A stretch of 64,000 nucleotides of DNA from an uncultured Sutterella sp. (GTDB taxonomy: Bacteria > Pseudomonadota > Gammaproteobacteria > Burkholderiales > Burkholderiaceae_F), in NCBI GenBank assembly GCA_905202595.1, contig CAJKSP010000003.1:1-64000 (forward strand), read 5' to 3'. The notes beneath the pieces were generated by a model that saw only the letters and a list, made by a program, of their open reading frames with translations, did not search any database and was not told where the DNA came from. Shown piece by piece: positions 24,974 through 33,644 of this stretch. Position 1 is the stretch's first letter. Each line of letters opens with the position of its first letter. A program made the position numbers and the translations under genes.

Positions 24974-25277
24974 GTCTGGACTCCTCTGGCACGGCGAGCG
25001 GCAGGGAAGGGCGCCTGCTTTGCCGGGCGCTTCATTTTGCCGGCGTGCGGAAATGTGAGTGAATCCCCCGTGGGAGTAGGGTAAACAAGGATCCCGCCTC
25101 AAAAGCCGCTTGGATCGGGCAAATCGGTTCAAATTGCGCAGATTGCAAAAGAGATTTGCGCAGAACACTATTGTGCGTCGCTTTCGGCGCGGCAGACACT
25201 GACGGGCGTTCGGATGCGGCCCTTTCTTGCGGCCTGCATCCGCCGATCCCAACAGCAGGTGCGAGGAGCCGTCGAAA
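24974..25277. promoter_or_regulatory. Divergent LysR/lyase control region with repeated motif
   Basis: TTGCGCAGA occurs at 25134-25142 and again at 25156-25164, 22 bp apart, and GCAAA-N5-TTTGC (25145-25159) is an inverted repeat between them. TTGCAA (25143-25148) and CACTAT (25166-25171) with 17-base spacing are a possible, weak, rightward promoter overlapping this site. The arrangement suits a LysR operator. Confidence 0.45.
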
Positions 25278-26708
25278 GTGAAGCGAGACGAATTCTTTTG
25301 GATTTCTGAAATCAACAAGGCGACTGTGGTCGTCAACAGCCGCAGCGGTCTGCTCGACGCCAAAACGGCTCGGCTGGCCGCTCGCGGCATCGCTCAGGTG
25401 GAGGCTGAAGCGGCGGCCGATCCTGCCAAGCGGGTGAAGAAGTACATCGCCTACGAGCCGATGCTCATTGCGGCAACGAGCCCCGAGGTGACGCTCATCC
25501 ATGCGGGCCGCTCGAGCCAGGACATTCTCTCGACGATGCGCATCGCGATGGTGCGCGACGATGCGCTGGCCTTTGCCGATGCCTTCGATGCCGTGATTGA
25601 GAAGATCCTCGCGCTCGCCGAGGCTCATCGCGGCACGATGGTGCCCAACTATACGAACGGCGTTGCCGCGCAGCCCAACAGCTATGCGCATTATCTCCTC
25701 GGCTTTGCGGCGTCGTTTCTGCGCTGCCGCGAGCGTCTCGATCAGTTCTTCGCGCGGCTTAACGAATGCAGCATGGGCGCCACGGTGCTCAACGGCACCG
25801 GCTGGCCGCTCGACCGCAGCGGCATGGCGGAAGCGCTCGGCTTCGACCGGCCCCGCCGCAACGCCTTCGACTGCACGTGCCTCGCGCCCGTGGACATGCC
25901 GATCGAGCTCGCGTCCGTCATCGGCGCCGCTGCGCTGCAGGCGGGCTCGCTCATCGACGACATCATGGTGCAGTACGCGCAGCCGCGGCCTTGGATCATT
26001 CTGGCCGAGGGCGGCGACAACACGTACGTCTCTTCTGCCATGCCGCAGAAGCGCAACCCCGGTCTCATGAACAACTGCCGCGCCGATGCGTCGGAAGCCA
26101 TTTCCGAGATGACGGCTGTCTTCCTGCGCGCGCACAACGTCGTGCCCGGCATGGTCGACGGCAAGAGCTCGGCGAAGAACGGCCGCATGGCGGCGGCCGG
26201 CCGCTCGCTCATGGAGCGCCTTCTGAAGGTGCTCGGCGCGCTTCGCATCAATCCCGAGCGCGCGCTCGAAGAGCTCAACAGCGACTGGACGGCCTCGCAG
26301 GAAATCGCCGACCGCCTCATGCGCGACCACGGCATTCCGTTCCGCATCGGCCATCACATGGCGAGCCGCATGGTGTCCTGGGCCCGTGCGAACGGCGTGC
26401 TGCCCCTCGACTTCCCGTATTCGGAGATGCAGCGCATCTACCGCGAGGAGATTGAGGAGGAGTTCCCCGAGGCATCGCCCGAGCTGCCGATGTCGGAAGC
26501 TGAATTCCGCGATGCGCTCGATCCGAAGAAGATCGTCGAGTCTCGCCGCACGGCCGGCAGCGCCGCGCCTGCCGAGGTCGACGCCATGATCCGCGAAGAC
26601 CGCGAGGCGCTTTCGGTCTTCAGAGGCCGTTCGCAGGCGCTTCGCGTACAAATCGACGATTCGCTCGCAGCGCTTGAAAAAGACTTTTCGGCGTGGCTGG
26701 AAGCCTGA
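25278..26708 (+). CDS. Argininosuccinate-lyase-like enzyme of the fumarase/aspartase superfamily
   Basis: A 476-residue lyase. 'HAGRSSQDILSTMRIA' matches the argininosuccinate lyase 'TGRSRNDQ' region, and 'SSAMPQKRNPG' is the superfamily signature loop with the catalytic Ser. Members break a C-N or C-O bond and release fumarate. This copy differs clearly from the true argH at 47013, so it probably acts on another N-substituted aspartate or similar succinyl compound. GTG 25278 has GAGGAG nine bases upstream. The downstream DcuC-type carrier and divergent LysR regulator suggest an inducible pathway that imports a dicarboxylate-type substrate and yields fumarate for respiration. That pathway is inference. 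Confidence 0.82.
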   Translation: MKRDEFFWISEINKATVVVNSRSGLLDAKTARLAARGIAQVEAEAAADPAKRVKKYIAYEPMLIAATSPEVTLIHAGRSSQDILSTMRIAMVRDDALAFADAFDAVIEKILALAEAHRGTMVPNYTNGVAAQPNSYAHYLLGFAASFLRCRERLDQFFARLNECSMGATVLNGTGWPLDRSGMAEALGFDRPRRNAFDCTCLAPVDMPIELASVIGAAALQAGSLIDDIMVQYAQPRPWIILAEGGDNTYVSSAMPQKRNPGLMNNCRADASEAISEMTAVFLRAHNVVPGMVDGKSSAKNGRMAAAGRSLMERLLKVLGALRINPERALEELNSDWTASQEIADRLMRDHGIPFRIGHHMASRMVSWARANGVLPLDFPYSEMQRIYREEIEEEFPEASPELPMSEAEFRDALDPKKIVESRRTAGSAAPAEVDAMIREDREALSVFRGRSQALRVQIDDSLAALEKDFSAWLEA

Positions 26709-26817
26709 CGCCTGACGCTGCCGTCAGGACAGGCGGGGCGCCGGCATGCCGAAGCCCTGCGCTCGTCCGGCGGCAGGCTGCTCTCTATTTTTCATCTCCC
26801 TAAAGGAGGCATGTTTC

Positions 26818-28188
26818 ATGTCTGCACTGCTACCTTGGATTGCCGTCGTCGTGACGGTGGCCGCGGGCTGGGCGCTCATCAAGCGGTACTCGACCCACAT
26901 GGTCCTTTTCTTCGCCGGTCTGGTGCTGCTCGTCTGCGCGGCGCTCTTGAGCGACGCGAGCTTTCTGCCTAAAGGCGTGAAGACGTCGGGCTTCTGGCTC
27001 TTCGACATCTTCTCAACCCTGAAGAGCATTGCGACGAAGCAGTCGAGCGGCATCGGCTTCATCATCATGACGGCCGGCGGCTTCGCAGCCTATATGGATC
27101 GCATCGGTGCGGCGCGCGCGCTCGTGAACGTCGCGGTGAAGCCGCTTTCGATGCTGCATGCGCCTTATCTCGTCCTCGTCGGCGGCTACATCATCGGACA
27201 GGTGCTCGTCACCGTCATTCCTTCTGCGGGCGGCCTCGCAATGCTGCTCCTCGTGGCGCTCTACCCGATTCTTACGGGCGTGGGCGTTTCTCCTGCAGCC
27301 GCCGCGGCTGTCATCGGCACGTCGGCCGGCATGACTTTTGCACCGACGGCCGGCACGGCCAACCTCGCGGCCAAAGTCGCCGGGATCGACCCGATCATCT
27401 ATCTCGTGCAGTATCAGCTGCCGCTTGCCGTTCCGACGCTCATCGCCGCCGGCATCGCCCACTACTTCGTGCAGCGCCACTACGACCGCAAGGCCGACGA
27501 CGTCTACGCAGAAGCCGCTCAGGTCAAGGCGTCCGATGCGCCTGAGGTGCCCAAGTGGTATGCCGTCTTCCCGGTGCTCCCGATTGCGCTCCTCATCATC
27601 TTCTCCAAGCTCGTCGTTTCGTCGATCAAGCTCGACACGGTGGCAGCTCTCTTCCTCGTCTGGGCGCTTGTGGTCATCATCGAGCTCATCCGCTACCGCG
27701 ACGTGAAGAAGGTCTTCAAGGACGCCATGGCGATCTTCCAAAGCATGGGCAAGATGTTCGCCGGCATCGTGGCGCTCATCATCTGCGCGGAGTTCTTCGC
27801 CACCGGCCTCAAGACGAGCGGCCTCATCGATCTCCTCATCAATTCGGCTCAGGGCGTCGGCGCCGGCATGGGCATCATGACCGTGGTGCTGACGGCGATC
27901 GTCTCGCTTGTGACTTTCCTCACGGGCTCCGGCGTGGGCGCCTACTCGTCCTTCGCCGCGCTTGCGCCTGACGTGGCCTCGAGCCTCGGCGCGTCGGTCG
28001 AAGCGCTTGTGACGCCGATGCAGTTTGCATCCGGCATGCTTCGCGCCATGAGCCCGGTCGCCGGCGTCATCATTGCCGTGGCTGGCGCTGCCGGCGTTTC
28101 GCCGATGGCGATCGTGCGCCGCACGTGGCTGCCGATGATCGTGGGCCTCGTCGTGACGCTTGTCTGCAACCAGATCTTCTTCGGCTAG
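26818..28188 (+). CDS. DcuC-family C4-dicarboxylate carrier
   Basis: A 456-residue inner-membrane carrier with about 12 hydrophobic segments. The sequence 'GGFAAYMDRIGAARALVNVAVKPLS', 'PSAGGLAMLLLVALYPIL' and 'GTSAGMTFAPTAGTANLAAK' fits the anaerobic C4-dicarboxylate DcuC family. Such carriers exchange or expel succinate and import fumarate or related acids under anaerobiosis. ATG 26818 follows AAAGGAGG by eight bases; an ATG at 26811 is out of frame. It is 109 bases after the lyase gene on the same strand and likely co-transcribed. The exact substrate probably follows the lyase. Confidence 0.85.
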   Translation: MSALLPWIAVVVTVAAGWALIKRYSTHMVLFFAGLVLLVCAALLSDASFLPKGVKTSGFWLFDIFSTLKSIATKQSSGIGFIIMTAGGFAAYMDRIGAARALVNVAVKPLSMLHAPYLVLVGGYIIGQVLVTVIPSAGGLAMLLLVALYPILTGVGVSPAAAAAVIGTSAGMTFAPTAGTANLAAKVAGIDPIIYLVQYQLPLAVPTLIAAGIAHYFVQRHYDRKADDVYAEAAQVKASDAPEVPKWYAVFPVLPIALLIIFSKLVVSSIKLDTVAALFLVWALVVIIELIRYRDVKKVFKDAMAIFQSMGKMFAGIVALIICAEFFATGLKTSGLIDLLINSAQGVGAGMGIMTVVLTAIVSLVTFLTGSGVGAYSSFAALAPDVASSLGASVEALVTPMQFASGMLRAMSPVAGVIIAVAGAAGVSPMAIVRRTWLPMIVGLVVTLVCNQIFFG

Positions 28189-28206
28189 CAGGCTGATCCG
28201 AGATCT

Positions 28207-28294
28207 CCGGCCTGCGAAGATCCGCAGGCCGGCAGGTCAAGATCCAGGGCGCCTTTGACCTGCCGTCTTGCGGCAGCGCCGAAGGCGCCTTTTT
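28207..28294 (+). terminator. Three tandem stem-loops ending the lyase-DcuC transcript
   Basis: Three perfect stems follow in a row: CCGGCCTGCG/CGCAGGCCGG (28207-28232), GGCAGGTCAA/TTGACCTGCC (28231-28264) and GCGCC-N3-GGCGC (28276-28288) followed by five T residues. The first two overlap by two bases, so they compete. The last is a standard terminator. Confidence 0.75.
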
Positions 28295-28411
28295 CTTTCT
28301 TTTTTTTCCTTGTCTGCCGCGGCGTCCGTAAAATAAGAGTGCGCCGGCGCTCAGCCGTCCGATCGGCCTGCCGCCGGCATCGTTTTGCTCATCAAGCCCG
28401 CTATCCTTGTC

Positions 28412-28852
28412 ATGAAAAGAATCACTATTTCGCTCCCTGACGACGTGGCGCAGGATCTCGATGCGCTTCTGAAGAAGCGGGGCGGGAGCAACCGCTCTGA
28501 AGCGGTCCGGGATCTCATCCGTCAGGAAAAGGCGGCTGCGGCGGCGGTTGAAGGCGAGGGCGAGGCCGTGGCAGTTGTGAGCTACACCTTCAGCCATCAT
28601 GAGCGGCAGCTTTCAGCGCGGATGACGACCCATCAGCACGAGCACGCAGGACTCGTCGTTTCCGTCATGCATGTTCATATCGATGAAGAGGATTGCCTCG
28701 AGGCCGTGTTCCTGCGCGGCGCGATGAAGGACGTGCTGCGCTTTGCCGAAGCGGTCATTGCCGAGCCCGGCGTGCGCCACGGAAAATTCAACCTTATTCC
28801 GCTTGACGCAGATCCGAAGCTGCACAGTCATCTGCACGGCGAAGCCGTGTAG
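28412..28852 (+). CDS. nikR: Nickel-responsive regulator NikR
   Basis: NikR represses nickel uptake when nickel is abundant. The 146-residue protein has the ribbon-helix-helix DNA-binding domain at residues 1-40 ('MKRITISLPDDVAQDLD', 'GGSNRSEAVRDLIRQE') and the ACT-like nickel domain after it. The four square-planar nickel ligands fall at the same numbers as in E. coli NikR: His76, His87, His89 and Cys95 ('THQHEH', 'MHVHIDEEDC'). The His-containing tail 'HSHLHGEAV' is an extra. The ribosome site before ATG 28412 is weak. Its target is probably the nik operon at 16.3-21.4 kb, which carries GTATGA half-sites. No such site was seen upstream of nikR itself. Confidence 0.95.
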   Translation: MKRITISLPDDVAQDLDALLKKRGGSNRSEAVRDLIRQEKAAAAAVEGEGEAVAVVSYTFSHHERQLSARMTTHQHEHAGLVVSVMHVHIDEEDCLEAVFLRGAMKDVLRFAEAVIAEPGVRHGKFNLIPLDADPKLHSHLHGEAV

Positions 28853-28973
28853 ACAGGCAGAGAGAGGCCGGCGCGCTATGATGCAGAGCCGGCCTCTTCT
28901 CTTAGACCGTCCGCATGGCGGAACGGCCGGAGCGAGGGGCTCTGTCTTCATGTTTTTTGGGAGCCTCCCCTTC

Positions 28974-30725
28974 ATGTGCACCACCGTCATAGTCGGCAAG
29001 CTTTGCTCAACTACGGGCCGCGTCATCGTCGGCCACAACGAGGATTCGGGCGGCCGCGTGCTGCACCAGCAGTTCTTTTGTCCCGGCGGCCGGCATGCAC
29101 CGGACGAATTTGTTGAGGGCGAACCCGGCCGCGCCCGCGTGCCTCAGGCGCCCGAGACGCTGGGCGTCTACTGGTCGAATCTGCTTCAGCCTGCGCCCGG
29201 CTCGTCATTCGACCAGGCCTACCTCAACGAGGCGGGCCTCGTCGTGTGCTCCAACAGCGGCGGTTCGTCCTTTACAGGGGATCTGTCGGATGAAGAGGCA
29301 GATCTGCGCGACGGCGGCATCGGCTTTCTGCTCCGCCGCCTCGTGGCGGAGCGCGCTCATACGGCCCGCGAAGCCGTGCTGATCGCCAAGTCGCTGATCG
29401 AGAACTACGGCTACTGGAGCCCGGCGCGCAACTACACCGTCGCCGACAAGAACGAGGCGTGGTGCATCAACGTCGTCAAAGGCCGCCGCATGGTGGCCAA
29501 GCGCGTGCCGGACGACCGCGTGATGCTCATCTCGAACATGCTTGCCATCCGCTCGGTCGACTTTTCGGACAAGGAGAACGTCATCGCCTCCGACGATCTC
29601 GTCGACTATGCCATTCGAACGGGGCGCTACATTCCGAAGATTCCCGGCGACTGCAGCGACTTCGACTTCGCCCGCGCCTATCAGGACGATGAGAACCGCC
29701 GCGATCCCGCGAAGAGCTGCCGCATGCGCATCGGCTGGATGGAGATTGCGGGCGTCTACTGCGCCGACGAGCTGCACTATCCGGAGCTGATGGCCCCGAA
29801 GCACAAGATGGGCGTTGAAGACGTCAAGCGCGTGCTGCGACTTACGAACCCCAAGACCTATGCCGAGCGCGGCGACGGCCGCGCCGATGCCTTCCACGTG
29901 TCGGCCGAAGACATTTCCCGCTCCCACACGCGCGAGTCCTGGGTGGCGGAAATCGCGGACGATCCGCTCTTCACGGTGCTTTGGCGCTGCGCGAGCTATC
30001 AGGACACCGGCGTCTACGCGCCGTGGTTCCCCATGGCGGGCGCGATTCCGGCGGGCTGCCAGTGGATGGATGTCGAGACGGCGCACCGCGAGCAGTTCTG
30101 CGAGCGCCCTGAAAACCTCTCGCTCGACTTCAGCCGCCAGCACTGGGTCTATGCGGTGCTTGGCGAGCTTGTGAACTTCAATCGCGGCCTCTTTGCGGGC
30201 GTGCACCGCGAACGCGATGCGCTTGAAGCCTCCTTTGCCGCAGAGGCCGAGGCCGTTCGCAGCCAGGCGGCCGCGCTCGCAGACCGCGAGGCGCAGAAGC
30301 GACTCTTGGGCGAATTCACCTGCCGCAAGGTGGAGGAGGCGGCGGAGATCTACCGCCGCATGCTGCGGGATCTGAACGGGGTCGAGGCGTCGATCAGCTC
30401 CGCAGAGCTTTCCGTTTCCGACGAGACGGCGCTCGTCTCCATCGCCGTCAAGGCGTCTGCGGATCTGCCGCTCGAGAGCATCGATGCCGACACGATCTGC
30501 TGGAGCCTCGGCTTCACGACGTCCAAGCCCGCCGTCAATGCGCCGGCAAAGCCTGTGGAGATTCGGCGCCGAGAGACGCCAGAGGGCGCCGAAGCGATCT
30601 TCGTCTTCCGCATGCATGATGCGGCGCAGTTCGCCTTCCCAGGCCTGCGCGCGGATACCTACATCCGCGGCATTGCCGATCATCGGCGCTTCGTTGCGAT
30701 GATTCCTGCGGACTTTACGGCCTGA
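28974..30725 (+). CDS. C69-family dipeptidase (Ntn hydrolase)
   Basis: A 583-residue peptidase of family C69 (PepD/dipeptidase A). The chain starts Met-Cys-Thr-Thr ('MCTTVIVGK'); removal of Met exposes Cys2 as the N-terminal nucleophile. 'GRVIVGHNEDSGG' is the conserved block I, and 'NYTVADKNEAWCINVV' a second family block. It should hydrolyse dipeptides in the cytoplasm; no signal peptide is present once the correct start is used. I chose ATG 28974 because of the Cys2 requirement; the longer open frame upstream runs antisense-like through nikR sequence. GGGAG lies ten bases upstream. It is followed by a strong two-way terminator. Confidence 0.9.
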   Translation: MCTTVIVGKLCSTTGRVIVGHNEDSGGRVLHQQFFCPGGRHAPDEFVEGEPGRARVPQAPETLGVYWSNLLQPAPGSSFDQAYLNEAGLVVCSNSGGSSFTGDLSDEEADLRDGGIGFLLRRLVAERAHTAREAVLIAKSLIENYGYWSPARNYTVADKNEAWCINVVKGRRMVAKRVPDDRVMLISNMLAIRSVDFSDKENVIASDDLVDYAIRTGRYIPKIPGDCSDFDFARAYQDDENRRDPAKSCRMRIGWMEIAGVYCADELHYPELMAPKHKMGVEDVKRVLRLTNPKTYAERGDGRADAFHVSAEDISRSHTRESWVAEIADDPLFTVLWRCASYQDTGVYAPWFPMAGAIPAGCQWMDVETAHREQFCERPENLSLDFSRQHWVYAVLGELVNFNRGLFAGVHRERDALEASFAAEAEAVRSQAAALADREAQKRLLGEFTCRKVEEAAEIYRRMLRDLNGVEASISSAELSVSDETALVSIAVKASADLPLESIDADTICWSLGFTTSKPAVNAPAKPVEIRRRETPEGAEAIFVFRMHDAAQFAFPGLRADTYIRGIADHRRFVAMIPADFTA

Positions 30726-30780
30726 CGCCAGGCAGCGATACGCCTTCCGCTCCGCTCGACGGCGGCGGGAGGCGCAGAGC

Positions 30781-30835
30781 AAAAAAAAGCGCCGCAGCGA
30801 GGCTTCCCAATGAGGGAGCGCGCTGCGGCGCTTTG
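30781..30835. terminator. Bidirectional terminator
   Basis: AAGCGCCGCAGCG (30787-30799) pairs perfectly with CGCTGCGGCGCTT (30821-30833), with an A tract before and a T-rich stretch after. It separates two convergent genes. Confidence 0.9.
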
Positions 30836-30897
30836 TCTGAGCCTCCTTCAGAGCCGCACGCGGCAGGCAGACTGCTCTGAAGGGGCTTCAAGCAGGC

Positions 30898-31656
30898 TTA
30901 TTCAGCGGGACGGCCGAACCACTTTTCGTGAATCTTGCTGTAGGTGCCGTCGGCTTTGAGTTCTTTAAGCGCCTTGTTGAGGCTGTCGCGCAGCTCAGGC
31001 TTGGACTTTGAAATCACCATGGCCATCGGCGTGCCGTCTGTGAGAATGTCCAGACGCACAACTTTCTTCTTGAGCGCAGGACGCTGCACGAGCATGTAGT
31101 CCGTTGCTGGCGCGGCGTTGATGACGGCATCAGCATTGCCGGAGATGAGGTTCAGGATCGCATCGGCGCTGCTTTCAAAGGCAGTGATCTTGGCGCCCTT
31201 GATTGTCTTGGCTTTGTCGTGGCTGATCGAGCCGAGCTGCACGGAGACGCGCTTTCCCTCGAGGTCGCTGTAGTCCTTGACGCCATCGGGATTGCCCTTT
31301 GGAACGATGATGGTCAGTCCTGACTGATAAAAGGGCTCTGTGAAAAGGACCTTTTGCGCGCGTTCCGGCGTGACGGCAAAGCCTGCGGCGGCAAAGTCGA
31401 TGGTGCCAGTCATGACGGCAGGAAGAATGGCGTCGAACTTGTAGGGTTCAATGACGGCTTCCTTGCCGAGTTTGGCCGCCATCGCCTTGGCAAGGTCAAG
31501 TTCGAACCCGACGAGCTGACCGCTCTTCGAGTCATAGAACTCAAAGGGGGCGAAAGTGCCTTCAGTGGCGACAGTCAGCGTGTCGGCAAGCGCGGAGCCG
31601 GCGGCTAGGGCGGCGGCAAAGGCGCAGAAGAGCTGCTTTTTGAAAGGGATGTGCAT
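30898..31656 (-). CDS. Amino-acid ABC transporter substrate-binding protein (GlnH-like), orphan
   Basis: A 252-residue periplasmic binding protein of SBP_bac_3 type. The signal peptide ends near residue 24 ('AAGSALA'). 'LTVATEGTFAPFEFYDSKSGQLVGFELDLAKAMA' region is the standard N-lobe opening, and 'RAQKVLFTEPFYQSGL' gives the conserved Arg that binds the alpha-carboxylate. Polar amino acids such as glutamine are common ligands. ATG 31654-31656 is preceded by AGGAGA. No permease or ATPase gene lies beside it, so it must use subunits encoded elsewhere. It is convergent with the C69 dipeptidase gene. Confidence 0.9.
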   Translation of the reverse strand: MHIPFKKQLFCAFAAALAAGSALADTLTVATEGTFAPFEFYDSKSGQLVGFELDLAKAMAAKLGKEAVIEPYKFDAILPAVMTGTIDFAAAGFAVTPERAQKVLFTEPFYQSGLTIIVPKGNPDGVKDYSDLEGKRVSVQLGSISHDKAKTIKGAKITAFESSADAILNLISGNADAVINAAPATDYMLVQRPALKKKVVRLDILTDGTPMAMVISKSKPELRDSLNKALKELKADGTYSKIHEKWFGRPAE

Positions 31657-32238
31657 GGCGAATCTCCTAGAGAAAAACAGGGCAGGGAGCGTGTTTCTGC
31701 GCTCGGCGCGTCCTTCTCGGCATGGGGTTTGCCAGCTCTTTTTTCCGGCATTGGGCTGAGGACGTCTTCCGGCAGATTTGCTCGGCAGCGTGGAGTGCAA
31801 TCTAGCGGACATTGAGCTCGCGGAGCCGTCTCAATCGACCGACTTTTGGCGACAGCAGGCATCATCTGCGGTGAATTCGCTAGTTATTGAATTTCATTGA
31901 TTTTTTTCGAAATTTCTTCTCAAAAAAGGCCAAATTGGCGACAATAGCCGACTAATTGAATTGCGCGGCCTTCAGCCGGCTGGCGCAGGCGGCTGCATGG
32001 ATTGATCAAGAGGAAACGGCATGAATGGCGGGGTTTTTCGCGGCGTGCGCTGCGAGAGGCCGGCAGATGGCGGACTGCGGCGGCGGCTTGCGTTCGCAAT
32101 GTCATTCGCCTAAGGCGAATTGAGGACGTCGCTGCGGTGCGTTTCCGCTAACCTTTGAAGCTGCTTTGCTGGCTTTGAGAGCGCGCTTGGCGCAAGCTTG
32201 AAGCCGTTTCTTGCATCACATTTCGAGGATCTCCATCC
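31657..32238. other. 582-base divergent intergenic region
   Basis: This holds the promoters for the binding-protein gene (left) and the M20 gene (right). The stretch 31870-31960 is strongly AT-rich. GCCAA-A-TTGGC (31929-31939) is a perfect odd palindrome of 11 bp and TTTCGAAA lies at 31907-31914; both are operator-like. No gene was recognised; short open frames here lack ribosome sites and family resemblance. Confidence 0.4.
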
Positions 32239-33435
32239 ATGCTCTCCATTGATAAGCTGCCTGTTCCGCCCGAGCTTGAAGCGAACCTTATTCGGTGGCG
32301 CCGCCATGTGCATCAGCATCCGGAGCTGAGCGAGCAGGAATTCAAGACTGCCGCCTACGTCGAGGCGGAGCTGCGCGCCATGGGCATTGACGAGGTGGAG
32401 TCGCTCTCGCCGACGAGCCGCGTGGCCTGGATCAGAGGCCAGGGCCAGGCCGAGTCCGGCGGGAACCGCGTGATCGCGCTGCGCGCCGACATGGACGCTC
32501 TGCCGGTGCCTGAAGCTACCGGGTTTGCGTTCGCTTCCGAGAATCCCGGCGTTTCTCATGCCTGCGGGCATGACGGGCACATTGCCATCCAGCTTGGCGC
32601 CGCATCCATTCTCATGCAGTGCCGCAGCAGCTTTTCGGGCAGCGTGAAGCTCATCTTCCAGCCCGCAGAAGAAAAGGCGCCGGGCGGCGCCCGCGAACTG
32701 GTGGACCTCGGCGTGATGGATGGAGTCGACGCCATTTCCGGTCTGCACATCATGAACGATCCTGTCGGCATGATCCGCGTCTGTACGGACCGCGCGGCCT
32801 CGACGGCTTCGGACAGCTGCTGGATCGACATCGAGGGCTGCGGCTCTCACGGCTCCATGCCGCAGAAGGGCATCGACCCTGTCATGGTCGGCGCGGAAGT
32901 GGTGATGGCGCTGCAGACGATCGTGTCGCGCAGCATCAGCCCCGACCGCTTCGCCGTCGTGTCGCCCACGATTTTCCAGGCCGGCGACGTGATCAACGCC
33001 ATCCCGCAGCGCGCCAAGCTCGGCGTCAACATCCGCACGAAGAATGCCGATGACCGCGTCAAGGTTCGCGAGCGCACGGAAGCGCTTGCCCGCGGCATCG
33101 CCGAAGCCAATGGCGCGCATGCCGACATCTCGTGGCACGAAGGCTGCCCCGCGATTGAACAGGACCCGGCGATGATCGAGCGGGCGCTGCGCGTCGCCAA
33201 GGCGGTTCAGCCCGAAGGCCTGACGGCGACGGGACACGGCATGTTCGCGTCGGAAGACTTTTCCTTCATGGCCGAAAAGGCGCCGGCCGTCTATGTCATT
33301 CTTGGCGGCGGCACGGCGGAAGAGGGCTGCCCGTACGCCAATCACCATCCGGCTTTCCGCTTTGACGAGCGCTGCCTTCTCGCAGGCGCGCGCTACCAGG
33401 CGGCGATTGCGCTCGATTATCTGATCAATCCTTGA
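32239..33435 (+). CDS. M20 amidohydrolase (hippurate/N-acyl-amino-acid hydrolase type)
   Basis: A 398-residue metallo-amidohydrolase of the M20D group. Metal ligands are seen in 'SHACGHDGHIA' (Cys and His), the catalytic Glu pair in 'IFQPAEEKAPGGA' and a His in 'GLHIMND'. A dimerisation domain follows ('GCGSHGSMPQKGIDPV'), and the last ligand lies in 'NHHPAFRFDE'. Such enzymes remove acyl groups from amino acids (hippurate, N-acetyl or indole-acetyl amino acids). It is cytosolic, with a start at ATG 32239 at the beginning of the conserved domain. It is followed 209 bases later by pyridoxal kinase, with no terminator seen between. Confidence 0.9.
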   Translation: MLSIDKLPVPPELEANLIRWRRHVHQHPELSEQEFKTAAYVEAELRAMGIDEVESLSPTSRVAWIRGQGQAESGGNRVIALRADMDALPVPEATGFAFASENPGVSHACGHDGHIAIQLGAASILMQCRSSFSGSVKLIFQPAEEKAPGGARELVDLGVMDGVDAISGLHIMNDPVGMIRVCTDRAASTASDSCWIDIEGCGSHGSMPQKGIDPVMVGAEVVMALQTIVSRSISPDRFAVVSPTIFQAGDVINAIPQRAKLGVNIRTKNADDRVKVRERTEALARGIAEANGAHADISWHEGCPAIEQDPAMIERALRVAKAVQPEGLTATGHGMFASEDFSFMAEKAPAVYVILGGGTAEEGCPYANHHPAFRFDERCLLAGARYQAAIALDYLINP

Positions 33436-33644
33436 TGCCTCGGCAGAGCCTGCGATGAGCGCGCAGGCGGCCTTGCCGCCGCTCTTTCAGTATTCTGCAG
33501 GCTGGCGCTATGTGCGCGGTCGCGCCGCTGTCTTTGCGCTTAGCTGTATACAATGGCAGACTCTTCTGCTTTTCCTTTTTCTACTCCTCCGGCCGTCGGC
33601 TTGCGCCGCCAAGATGCGGCAGCGCCGCGCAGCCGGCTTTATCT

